Below, in pieces: positions 50,563 through 58,644 of a stretch of DNA of 64,000 bases. Location: positions 1 to 64,000 of the forward strand of contig DAOTGJ010000003.1 in assembly GCA_035447065.1 (NCBI GenBank). The letters run 5' to 3'. A model generated the notes under the pieces. It saw only the letters and a program-made list of their open reading frames with translations. It had not been told where the DNA came from and searched no databases. Within the stretch, counting starts at the first letter, position 1, and every line of letters begins with the position of its first letter. A program made the translations under genes and the position numbers. This DNA comes from CALEMW01 sp035447065 (GTDB taxonomy: Bacteria > Krumholzibacteriota > Krumholzibacteriia > LZORAL124-64-63).

Positions 50563-51606
50563 GTCGCCCTCGGCGGGGCTGAACAGGGCCCGCGCGAAGT
50601 CGTCGGGATCGAAGGGCGCGAAGTCGTCCACCTGCTCCCCCACGCCGATCCAGCGCACGGGCAGCCCCAGGGTCTCGGCGATGGCCACCACGATGCCGCC
50701 CTTGGCGGTGCCGTCCAGCTTGGTGAGGATCAGGCCGTCCACGGGGACCGTCTCGGCGAAGCTGCGGGCCTGCTGCAGGCCGTTCTGGCCGGTGTTGGCG
50801 TCCACCACGAGCAGGGTCTCGGGGTCGCGCCCCAGCTGCTTGCGGATCACGCGGGCCACCTTGCCCAGCTCGTCCATGAGGTTGGTCTTGGTGTGCAGGC
50901 GGCCGGCGGTGTCCACGATCACGGTGTCGTAGCCCCGGGCCGCGGCGGCCTGCAGGGCGTCGTAGACCACGGCGGCCGGGTCGGCGTTCTGGCCCTGCTG
51001 GATGCACTCCACGCCCACGCGGTCGGCCCAGATGCGGAGCTGCTCCACGGCGGCGGCGCGGAAGGTGTCGCCGGCCGCCAGCAGGACCTTGCGGCCCTGG
51101 GCCTTGTAGTGGTGGGCCAGCTTGGCGATGCTGGTGGTCTTGCCGGTGCCGTTCACGCCCACGATGAAGATGACGTGGGGCCCCCGGTCGTCGGCGCCGT
51201 CGGCCACGGCCACGGGCTCCGGGGCGGGCTCGGGCGCGGCGCCCTTGCGGCCCTTCTTGCCCTTCTTCTTCCTGGGCTCGTCGGTGTCGGCCTCGTCCCA
51301 GCTGCGCACCTTCAGGCGCGGCTGGGCGTTGCGCAGGGTGGCGGCCACGTCCTTGCGGATGACCTCCACCACGGAGTCCATGCTGGCCTCGCCGCCCTCC
51401 TCCTTCAGCCGCTTCTCGATGGTCTGGACGATGCGCAGGCTGGCCTGCACGCCCAGGTCCGCGCCGATGAGCATCTCCTCGATGCCGTCCAGGGTCTCCG
51501 TATCCAGCCGCACGCGGCCCCCGAAGAGGTCCGTGAGGCGGCCCACCAGGCCCTGGCGGGTCTTCTTCAGACCCTTCTTGAGCTTGTCGAAGGCACCCCA
51601 GGCCAT
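50542..51606 (-). CDS. ftsY: signal recognition particle receptor FtsY
   Basis: 354 aa SRP-type GTPase delivering ribosomes to the membrane. The N domain spans about 1-100. The G domain shows P-loop GVNGTGKTTSIAKLA (151-165), the DTFRAAAVEQL insertion-box region, DTAGRLHTK and TKLDGTAKGG. Between N and G domains is an unusual charged insert (about 101-141) with KKKGKKGRKG followed by a Pro/Glu/Ala stretch. There is no long acidic A domain; the N-terminus is a short basic amphipathic helix. The ATG is one base after the smc stop. Confidence 0.96.
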   Translation of the reverse strand: MAWGAFDKLKKGLKKTRQGLVGRLTDLFGGRVRLDTETLDGIEEMLIGADLGVQASLRIVQTIEKRLKEEGGEASMDSVVEVIRKDVAATLRNAQPRLKVRSWDEADTDEPRKKKGKKGRKGAAPEPAPEPVAVADGADDRGPHVIFIVGVNGTGKTTSIAKLAHHYKAQGRKVLLAAGDTFRAAAVEQLRIWADRVGVECIQQGQNADPAAVVYDALQAAAARGYDTVIVDTAGRLHTKTNLMDELGKVARVIRKQLGRDPETLLVVDANTGQNGLQQARSFAETVPVDGLILTKLDGTAKGGIVVAIAETLGLPVRWIGVGEQVDDFAPFDPDDFARALFSPAEGDGRAAEE

Positions 51607-51607
51607 G

Positions 51608-54600
51608 TCAGACCTCCGCCCCGTCGTCGGCCGCGGCGGCGGCCTCCACGTCCTCGCCGCCGCCGGCGGCGGCCAGGGCGCGCAGGGGTTCGGCGGGCTC
51701 CGCGGCTTCGTCGTCGGGAGCGTCGTCCTCGTCCAGGTCGAAGGCGGCGCCGGGGTCGTCGTCGTCCAGCGCCTCGGTCTCCGCGTCCTCGGCATCGTCG
51801 AGATCGGCCATGGCGAAGCGCGCCTCGTGATCCGGGGCGGGCGGCGCGGCGGTGACGGCGGCCTCGGTGGCGTGGTCGTCGATCTCGCGGCGGCGGCGGG
51901 CGATGGCGCTGCCCAGCTCGGCGTCGTCGCGGCTGGCGGCCACGTCCTGGAAGCTCACGGACACCAGGTTGCTGACGCCCTCCTCCATCATGGTCACGCC
52001 GTAGAGGTGGTTGGCGGTCTCCATGGTGAGCTTGTTGTGCGTCACCACCAGGAACTGCGTGTTGCGCGAGAACTCCCGCAGCATCTTCACGAAGCGGTCC
52101 ACGTTGGCGTCGTCCAGGGGCGCGTCGGCCTCGTCCAGGAGGCAGAACGGCGACGGCTTCACCAGGTACACCGCGAAGAGCAGCGACAGCGCCGTGAGGC
52201 AGCGCTCGCCGCCGGACAGCAGGCGGATGTGGTCCACCTTCTTGCCGCGCGGCTGCGCCACGATGCGCACGTTGGCCTCCAGGGGGTCGTCGGCGACCTC
52301 CAGCAGCAGGTCCGCGCGGCCGCCCTCGAAGAGCGTGAGGAACACGGCGGTGTAGTTGCGCCGCACCTCCTCGAAGGTCTCCTGGAAGAGCTTGCGGGCG
52401 GTGATGTTGATCTTCTTGATGGTGGACGTGAGGTCGTCGCGGGCCTTGGTCACGTCGGCGAGCTGCTTCTCCAGGAACGTCAGACGCTCGTGCTTCTGCT
52501 CGTACTCCTCCACCGCCAGGTGGTTCACCGCGCCCAGGCCGTCCAGCTTGCGGCGCGCGTCCTCCAGCAGGGCGCGGGCCTGGGCGTCCTGGAACATGTC
52601 GCCGTCCATCTCCAGCTCGGGCGGCAGGTTCTCCGGGTCCACGCTGCGCACCAGCTCGCGGAAGCTGCCCTTGTGCTGCTCCTCCACGCGCTCCACCAGG
52701 TTGCTGCGGCGCACGTCCATGGTGGCCAGCTCGGTCTCGGCGGCGTGGAGCTTCTCGCGCACGTCGCCGCGCACGTCCTCGATGGCCTTGACCCGGTCCA
52801 CCCAGACGTTGGTCTCCTCGTGCAGGCCGCTGATGGCCTCGGCGGCGGCGTGCACCAGGCGGCGGCGGCGCTCGCGCTCCTCCATGCCCTCGCCCACGCG
52901 CTCGCGGCGGCCGGCCACCTCCTGCTCCATCTCCTGCAGCTCGCCGCGGAAGAGGGTCATCTCCTCGCGCAGGCGGGCCTCGGTGGCGGTCATCTCGGCG
53001 ATGGCCTCCTCGCGGTGCCGCACGGCGCCCTGCAGCTCGCGCAGCTCGCCCTGGAGGCGGGAGTGGCGCAGGCGCTGCTCGTTGACGCGGGCGCGCAGGT
53101 CGTCGCGCTCGCGCTCGGCGGCGAGCACGCCGGCGCGCAGTTCGTCCACGCGGCTGGTGCTGCCCTCGCGGTCGCGGCCGGCGGCGTCCACGCGGTTGCG
53201 CAGCTCGGACTCGGTGGTCTGCAGCTCGGCGATGGAGGCCTCCAGCGACGCGCGGTCGCGGGCGATGGCCTCCAGGCGCGACGTGGCGGCCTGCACGCGG
53301 CTGTTGGCCTCGGCCTCCTCCACGTGATGGCGGCGCAGACGCTCGTCCAGGTCGTCCATCTCCACGCGGCCGGCCTGCACGCGGGCCTTGAGGGCCGAGG
53401 TGTGCTCCAGGGCGGCGTCGCGGCGGGAGGCCAGGTCCGCGATCTCGCGGGCCAGGGTCTCCAGGTCCTGCTCCAGGCGCTCCAGCTTCTCGCCGCGGCC
53501 GATCATGCTCACGTCGCCGCCCTTGCCGCGGCCGCCGCGCACCAGGCCGTCGCCGGTGGCGAGCAGGCCGTCGCGCGACAGGCAGATCAGCTCGGCGTCG
53601 CCGCGGGCGGCGGCGTCCAGGGCGTCCTGGTCGCGGTCGAAGCACCAGGTGCGCGCCAGCAGGGCGGCCAGGTGCGGGGTGCCGCGGGCCTCTCCGCGCA
53701 CCAGGTCCAGGGCGGGGCGGCCGCCGGCGGGAGCCTGGCCACGGGGCGCCGGCGCGGCGTCGCCGCCGGCCAGCAGGTTGATGCGGCCCTTCTCGGCGTC
53801 GCGCACCTGGCGGGCGTACTCCACGGCCGTGGGCGCGCCGTCCACCACCACCGCGTGGAGCAGGTCGCCCAGCAGCAGCTCGAAGGAATCGGTCCAGGCC
53901 TCGTCCACGCCCAGGCGGTCCGCCAGGGAGCCGCGCACGCGGGCGTCGCCGGCGCCGCGCTCCAGCACCTCCTTGGCCGCGCCCGAGTAGCCGTGGAAGC
54001 CCTGCTGCATGCGCTGCAGCAGCTCGTGGCGCGACTTCAGGGACTCGCGGCGGGCCTCGCGCAGGGAGATCTCGTCGCGGAGGCGGACCACGTCGTCGTC
54101 GGCGTCCTGCAGGGAGCGCTCCACCTCGGCCAGGCCCTGCAGCAGGGCGCGGCGCTCGGCGGCCAGGCCGTCGCGGGCGCGGCTCAGGTCCTGGAGGCGG
54201 GCCTCCTCGGTGCGGCGGCCCTCGTCCTGCTCGGCGCGCTCGCGCTCCAGGGCGCGCAGGCGCTCGGCGCGGTTCTCCAGGCGCACCTGCAGCTCGCGCA
54301 GCTCGGCCTGGGTGCGGTTGTCGGACTCGATGAACTCCATGTTGAGCTGGGCGGCCTTCTCCAGCGCCGCACGGTCCGCGTCGAAGCGGCCCTCCACCAG
54401 CTTCAGCTCCTCCTCCACCCGCTCCAGCTCGTGGCCCAGGGTCTCGGCCTGGCCGTCCACGTCGGCGCGGCGCGTCACCAGGTCCGTGAGCTCGGCGTGG
54501 ATGGTCTCGCGGCGGCTGCAGATGTCGGCCACCTGCTCGGTGTGCTCCTGGAGGCGGCGCTTGTGGTCGTCGATGCGGTGCTCCAGCAGCAGGACCTTCT

Positions 54601-55504
54601 GCTCCAGCTGCTTCATCTCCGCGTCGAAGGCCTGCAGCGACTCCTCCAGCCCGCGCCTCTCGGCTTCGCGCTCCTCCACCGCCGGCCGCGTGGCCTCGAT
54701 GCGCGCGCGCAGATCGGCCAGCTCGCCGCCGTCCTTCTCCGCCGCCACGCGCAGCTCCTGCACCTGGTCGCGCAGCTCGCGCTCGCGAGCGTCCATGGCC
54801 TTCATGGCCTTGCCGGCCATGAGCAGGTCCAGGGCGCGCACCTGGGCGTAGAGGGTGCGGTAGCGCCGGGCCTTGCCCACCTGCCGCTGCAGCGAGCGCA
54901 CCTCGCGCCCGATCTCCTCCACGATGTCCATCAGGCGCAGCACGTCCTGCTGGGTCTGGTCCAGCTTGCGCTGGGCCTCCTTCCGCCGCGCCTTGTACTT
55001 GACGATGCCCGCGCCCTCCTCGATGAGGTTGCGGACCTCGTTGGTGTTCTCCGCCAGCACGCGGCCGATCTTCTCCTGCTCGATGACCGAGTAGGCGGTG
55101 TTGTTCACGCCGCTGTCGAAGAAGAGGTCGCGCAGGTCCTTGAGCCGCACCGGGGAGTTGTTGAGGTAGTACTGGCTGTTGCCGTCGCGCGTCACGCGGC
55201 GCTTGACGGCCACCTCGTCGAACTCGATGGGCAGGCCGCGGTCCTCGTTGCTGAAGGTGAGGGTGACCTCGCAGAGGTTCACGGGCTTCCGCTTGGCGGA
55301 GCCCTTGAAGATGATGTCCTCCATGGTCGAGCCGCGCAGCTGCTTGGCGGACTGTTCGCCCAGCACCCAGCGGATGGCGTCCACCACGTTGCTCTTGCCG
55401 CAGCCGTTGGGTCCGAGGATGGCGGTGATGCCCTCGTCGAACTCCAGCACGGACCGGTCCACGAAGGACTTGAAGCCCTGCAGTTCCACTCGTTTCAGTC
55501 GCAC
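51608..55504 (-). CDS. smc: chromosome condensation ATPase Smc
   Basis: 1298 aa. Walker A GPNGCGKS (31-38), a long coiled coil, a hinge around 515-640 (GFHGYSGAAKEVLERGAGD onward), a second coiled coil, then signature LSGGERCLTALSLLFA and Walker B FCLLDEADAPLDDANV. Residues 1188-1298 form an extra tail, strongly acidic and Ala/Asp/Glu-rich (LDDDDPGAAFDLDEDDAPDD), beyond the usual end, making the protein ~110 aa longer than typical. The start is a GTG with GAGGG upstream, 36 nt after the SPOR gene. Smc works with ScpA/ScpB, which are not in the window. Confidence 0.97.
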   Translation of the reverse strand: MRLKRVELQGFKSFVDRSVLEFDEGITAILGPNGCGKSNVVDAIRWVLGEQSAKQLRGSTMEDIIFKGSAKRKPVNLCEVTLTFSNEDRGLPIEFDEVAVKRRVTRDGNSQYYLNNSPVRLKDLRDLFFDSGVNNTAYSVIEQEKIGRVLAENTNEVRNLIEEGAGIVKYKARRKEAQRKLDQTQQDVLRLMDIVEEIGREVRSLQRQVGKARRYRTLYAQVRALDLLMAGKAMKAMDARERELRDQVQELRVAAEKDGGELADLRARIEATRPAVEEREAERRGLEESLQAFDAEMKQLEQKVLLLEHRIDDHKRRLQEHTEQVADICSRRETIHAELTDLVTRRADVDGQAETLGHELERVEEELKLVEGRFDADRAALEKAAQLNMEFIESDNRTQAELRELQVRLENRAERLRALERERAEQDEGRRTEEARLQDLSRARDGLAAERRALLQGLAEVERSLQDADDDVVRLRDEISLREARRESLKSRHELLQRMQQGFHGYSGAAKEVLERGAGDARVRGSLADRLGVDEAWTDSFELLLGDLLHAVVVDGAPTAVEYARQVRDAEKGRINLLAGGDAAPAPRGQAPAGGRPALDLVRGEARGTPHLAALLARTWCFDRDQDALDAAARGDAELICLSRDGLLATGDGLVRGGRGKGGDVSMIGRGEKLERLEQDLETLAREIADLASRRDAALEHTSALKARVQAGRVEMDDLDERLRRHHVEEAEANSRVQAATSRLEAIARDRASLEASIAELQTTESELRNRVDAAGRDREGSTSRVDELRAGVLAAERERDDLRARVNEQRLRHSRLQGELRELQGAVRHREEAIAEMTATEARLREEMTLFRGELQEMEQEVAGRRERVGEGMEERERRRRLVHAAAEAISGLHEETNVWVDRVKAIEDVRGDVREKLHAAETELATMDVRRSNLVERVEEQHKGSFRELVRSVDPENLPPELEMDGDMFQDAQARALLEDARRKLDGLGAVNHLAVEEYEQKHERLTFLEKQLADVTKARDDLTSTIKKINITARKLFQETFEEVRRNYTAVFLTLFEGGRADLLLEVADDPLEANVRIVAQPRGKKVDHIRLLSGGERCLTALSLLFAVYLVKPSPFCLLDEADAPLDDANVDRFVKMLREFSRNTQFLVVTHNKLTMETANHLYGVTMMEEGVSNLVSVSFQDVAASRDDAELGSAIARRRREIDDHATEAAVTAAPPAPDHEARFAMADLDDAEDAETEALDDDDPGAAFDLDEDDAPDDEAAEPAEPLRALAAAGGGEDVEAAAAADDGAEV

Positions 55505-55540
55505 GTCGAATCCCTCGCAGTCGTCGTTCGCGGTGTCGTG

Positions 55541-57022
55541 TCAGAAGAGGTCGGCGGTGGCCTTGGGGGCCACGTAGTCCACGCCCAGGCGCTCCATCAG
55601 GTCGGCCTCGGCGGCCCGGGCCGCGTCGCGGCTCGGGAAGCTGCCCGCGTAGACGCGGTACCACGGCTGGCCGTCGCCGTCGGGCGATTCCACGATGCGG
55701 CCGCGGATGCCCTGGCGCTCCAGCCCGGCCACCATGTCCCGGGCCACGTCCTCGTGGCGCAGGGAGTACAGGTGCAGGCACCAGCCGTCCGCGCCCACGG
55801 GGCGCGCGTACGGGTTGCCGGCGGTCGCGGCGGCGGGCTGATCGCCGGCGGCCGGGCGCGTGGCCGCGGCGGGCTCGTCGCGGATGGCGTTGCGCATCTG
55901 CTCGGCCGAGTCCGACACGGCGCCGGCGGCGGCGTGGGCGGCCCCGCCGATCTCCTCGCGCGCTTGGTCCGCGGCCGCGGACGCGGTCTGGGCGGCCTGC
56001 TCCGTTCCGTCCTTCACGGCGTCGGCCGCGCCGGCCGCGGTCTCCTCCGCGGCGTCCATCATGTCGCCGGCGGCATGCTGGGCCTCATCCATCATCTCGC
56101 CGGCGGAGCGCTGGGCGTCGTCCAGCATGTCCCCGGCCGCGTGGGCGGCGTCGGACACGGTCTCGCGCGCCGCGACCACGGGCTCCTCGCCCCGCTTCAC
56201 GAAGCCGAACCACCACACGGCCAGCAGGGCCAGCAGCACCGCCAGCAGCCCGGCCAGACGGCGGAACACGGGCGACGAATCCTTGGCCTGAGCCCCGAAG
56301 GCCGCCAGCTCCTCCTTGCTCACCGGCGCCTCGCCGTCGGGACGGCCCACCAGCTGCATCACCGCGCGCGGCGCCTCGCCCAGCTGGGCCGCCTGGCGGA
56401 TCATGCCCTCCACGATGGACTCGTGCTGCACGCCGGGCGTCCAGCAGGCCAGGCCCATGCCCGGCTGCGAGGCCCACACGGAGCCGCGGTCGCCGGTGGA
56501 CGCGCTGACGATGATGTGGTCGTACGCGTCGCCCTGGCGGCGCAGGAACTCCGCCACCTCCTCCGCGCTCACGCGGGTGGGCTGATAGGAGCCCACGCCC
56601 AGCACGCGGCCCTTCTTGGGCGCGAAGGGCAGGGGCACCGAGGCGGCCTCCACGCTGATGCCGTAGCGGATCACGTCCACCCAGCCCTCGGCGTCCAGAC
56701 GGTCCAGCCAGCGGGTCAGGTCGGGGCGGTGATCGTCGCCGTCCACCACCAGGACCTTCTTGTCCCAGCGGATCAGCTCGGCGGCCAGCGCCACGGCCAG
56801 GCAGGCCCGGGGCGCGGTGCGCTCGGGCTCGTCCAGGATGAGGATGAGCTTGGGGGCGTCGGGCTGGTCCAGGTGCTCCTCCACGAAGTACTCCAGCCCC
56901 GCGTCGCGGGCCAGCTCCGGCGCGGCGGCCGCGAAGCCGCCCTCGTCCTCCAGGCTCCAGCGCTGGGGATCCACCTTCACGTCCACGACGGGCAGCTCGC
57001 CCGGTCCGGTGCGATGTCGCAT
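55541..57022 (-). CDS. SPOR-domain membrane protein with degenerate ParA/MinD-like domain
   Basis: 493 aa. Residues ~50-240 resemble a ParA/MinD/BY-kinase P-loop fold: LILILDEPERTAPRACLAVA takes the place of Walker A but lacks the GKT residues, while KKVLVVDGDDHRPDLTRWL keeps the Walker-B-like strand. One membrane helix lies at ~256-275 (GLLAVLLALLAVWWFGFV). Residues ~285-385 are ~11-residue amphipathic repeats such as HAAGDMLDDAQRSAGEMMDE. Residues 412-485 form a SPOR domain (CLHLYSLRHEDVARDMVAGL, WYRVYAGSFPSRDAARAAEA), a fold that binds denuded septal peptidoglycan. The ATG is two bases after the selA stop. The architecture is seen; septal function is inferred. Confidence 0.75.
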   Translation of the reverse strand: MRHRTGPGELPVVDVKVDPQRWSLEDEGGFAAAAPELARDAGLEYFVEEHLDQPDAPKLILILDEPERTAPRACLAVALAAELIRWDKKVLVVDGDDHRPDLTRWLDRLDAEGWVDVIRYGISVEAASVPLPFAPKKGRVLGVGSYQPTRVSAEEVAEFLRRQGDAYDHIIVSASTGDRGSVWASQPGMGLACWTPGVQHESIVEGMIRQAAQLGEAPRAVMQLVGRPDGEAPVSKEELAAFGAQAKDSSPVFRRLAGLLAVLLALLAVWWFGFVKRGEEPVVAARETVSDAAHAAGDMLDDAQRSAGEMMDEAQHAAGDMMDAAEETAAGAADAVKDGTEQAAQTASAAADQAREEIGGAAHAAAGAVSDSAEQMRNAIRDEPAAATRPAAGDQPAAATAGNPYARPVGADGWCLHLYSLRHEDVARDMVAGLERQGIRGRIVESPDGDGQPWYRVYAGSFPSRDAARAAEADLMERLGVDYVAPKATADLF

Positions 57023-57024
57023 GT

Positions 57025-58458
57025 TCACCTCTCGGCCTCCTCTCCAAAAGGTCCGCCCTGCGGCGACCAGGCCCGGCGCAGCGCCGTCACCAGATCGTCG
57101 TGCTCGTCGTCGTCCAGGGCCCGGGTGTCCAGGCCCAATCCCGCCTGCGAGATGCGCGCCACCACGGCCGGGTCCCCGCACCGCAGCGCCAGGTGGCAGC
57201 GTTCCAGCTCCTGGGTCGGGGCGCGCAGCAGGACCATGCGCCCGGGCAGGATGCTGTCGGCGCCGGCGCCGCCGCCCACCTGGGACTCGGACGCCGTCAC
57301 CTCCCAGCTCCAGCCGTCCGGCAGGTGGGGCGCCAGGGTCTCGCCCAGCCGCTCCGCCGCCGCCTGCAGATCGTCCTCCGTGCGCTCCAGGAAGCGCAGG
57401 GTGGGCACGTGGGCCAGGTGGTCGCCGGCCAGGTAGTGGTCCAGCACGCCGTCCACGGCCGCCAGCGTGGTCTTGTCCACGCGGAAGGCGCGCCGCATGG
57501 TGTGCCCGCGCATGGCGGCCACCAGGTCGGCCCGGCCGATGATCATGCCCGCCTGCCCGCCGCCGAAGAGCTTGTCGCCGCTGCACGTGATCACGTGGGC
57601 GCCGGCGGCCAGGTCCTCGCTCACCGTGAGCTGCGAGGGCAGCCCCCAGCGCGCGGGCGACTCCAGCAGGCCGCTGCCCGCGTCGTAGATCAGCGTGTTG
57701 CCGCGGCGGGCGCAGAGCTCGCCCAGCTCCGCCAGCGACGTCTCCTCCGTGAAGCCGTCCAGCACGAAGTTGCTGCGGTGCACCTTGAGCACCACCGCGC
57801 CCGGCTCCAGGGCGTTCTCGTAGTCCTTGAGCGACGTGCGGTTGGTGGTGCCCACCTCCACCAGCCGGCAGCCCGTCTCCTCGATGATCTCGTGCAGCCG
57901 GAACGAGCCGCCGATGGCCACCACCTCGCCCCGCGAGAGGATGACCTTGGCGCCCCGGGCCAGGGTGCGCACCGCCAGCCACAGGGCGGCGGCGTTGTTG
58001 TTGACGATGAGCGCATCCTCGCCCCCGGTCAAGAGCGCGAGCTTGGCCTCCACGCGGCGGCCGCGGTGGCCGCGCCGGCCGGCCTCCAGGTCCATCTCCA
58101 GGTCGCAGTTGCGGCGCGCGGCCAGGGCCATGCGCGCCACCGCCTGCTCCGGATAGCAGGAGCGCCCCAGGTTGGTGTGCACCACCACGCCGGTGGCGTT
58201 GATGACGCGGGTCATGGCCGGACGGGTCAGCCGGTCGTGGCGGGCCAGGATGCGGTCCGTCAGGGACCGGGTCAGGCTCTCGCGGTCGCCGCCGGCGGCG
58301 CCCTCGCCCGCGCGCAGGCGCTCCCGCTCGGCGTCCACGGCGTCCTGCACCACGCGCGTGACCCACTCGCGCCGGCCGTCGACCAGCAGGGGGGCGATGC
58401 GGGGATGCTCGAGGAGCTGTCCGACCGATGGGAGGTGGCGAAGGACGTCCTGGCTCAT
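57025..58458 (-). CDS. selA: L-seryl-tRNA(Sec) selenium transferase SelA
   Basis: 477 aa PLP enzyme converting seryl-tRNA(Sec) to selenocysteinyl-tRNA(Sec). Features: LPSVGQLLEHP at the N-terminus, VINATGVVVHTNLGRS, NNNAAALWLAV, EVGTTNRTSLKDYE, SNFVLDGFTEE and the PLP lysine Lys296 in SGDKLFGGGQAG. Length is normal (~460-470). It sits in front of the SPOR gene, behind a putative promoter and a leader with two small hairpins. selB, selC and selD are not in the window, so selenoprotein synthesis is implied but not shown. Confidence 0.95.
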   Translation of the reverse strand: MSQDVLRHLPSVGQLLEHPRIAPLLVDGRREWVTRVVQDAVDAERERLRAGEGAAGGDRESLTRSLTDRILARHDRLTRPAMTRVINATGVVVHTNLGRSCYPEQAVARMALAARRNCDLEMDLEAGRRGHRGRRVEAKLALLTGGEDALIVNNNAAALWLAVRTLARGAKVILSRGEVVAIGGSFRLHEIIEETGCRLVEVGTTNRTSLKDYENALEPGAVVLKVHRSNFVLDGFTEETSLAELGELCARRGNTLIYDAGSGLLESPARWGLPSQLTVSEDLAAGAHVITCSGDKLFGGGQAGMIIGRADLVAAMRGHTMRRAFRVDKTTLAAVDGVLDHYLAGDHLAHVPTLRFLERTEDDLQAAAERLGETLAPHLPDGWSWEVTASESQVGGGAGADSILPGRMVLLRAPTQELERCHLALRCGDPAVVARISQAGLGLDTRALDDDEHDDLVTALRRAWSPQGGPFGEEAER

Positions 58459-58503
58459 AGACCTGCGTTCCGGCTGAAGATCCGTCTTCGGGCAGGGCGG
58501 AGG

Positions 58504-58524
58504 GGGACCCGGCATGCGGGTCCC
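58504..58524 (-). other. 8-bp hairpin in the selA leader
   Basis: A perfect hairpin (GGGACCCG, loop CATGC, CGGGTCCC on the minus strand) lies in the predicted selA 5' leader. A second, GAAGA-CGGA-TCTTC, follows closer to the ATG. The function is unknown; a regulatory RNA element is possible. Confidence 0.45.
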
Positions 58525-58535
58525 ACGATCGCACG

Positions 58536-58564
58536 AATCTATCAGACGGGTCCGGGTCTGTCCA
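58536..58564 (-). promoter_or_regulatory. putative selA promoter
   Basis: -35 TGGACA (58559-58564), 17-bp spacer, -10 TAGATT (58536-58541). Predicted leader ~70 nt. Its -35 is one arm of an 8-bp inverted repeat whose other arm is the -35 of the divergent amidase promoter. Confidence 0.55.
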
Positions 58565-58592
58565 GAATGGCGGCGGCCCCGCCAACCCGCGC

Positions 58593-58622
58593 TGGACAGG
58601 CCCGCCGCCCCGGCCGTACCGT
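58593..58622 (+). promoter_or_regulatory. putative amidase promoter
   Basis: -35 TGGACA (58593-58598), 18-bp GC-rich spacer, -10 TACCGT (58617-58622), giving a very short leader before the AAGGAG at 58634-58639. Confidence 0.4.
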
Positions 58623-58644
58623 GGGCGGCGAGGAAGGAGTCCCC

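Noticed and set aside
51122..57436. A 2,104-codon open frame on the plus strand
   Set aside because: It is antisense to smc, ftsY and the SPOR gene, is rich in Gly/Ala/His/Val with no domain, and arises from high G+C suppressing stop codons. The minus-strand genes have clear family motifs.
57100..58644. An in-frame 515-codon extension upstream of the amidase lipoprotein
   Set aside because: It runs antisense through selA and has no protein-like pattern. The ATG at 58645 has a Shine-Dalgarno and starts a lipoprotein signal.
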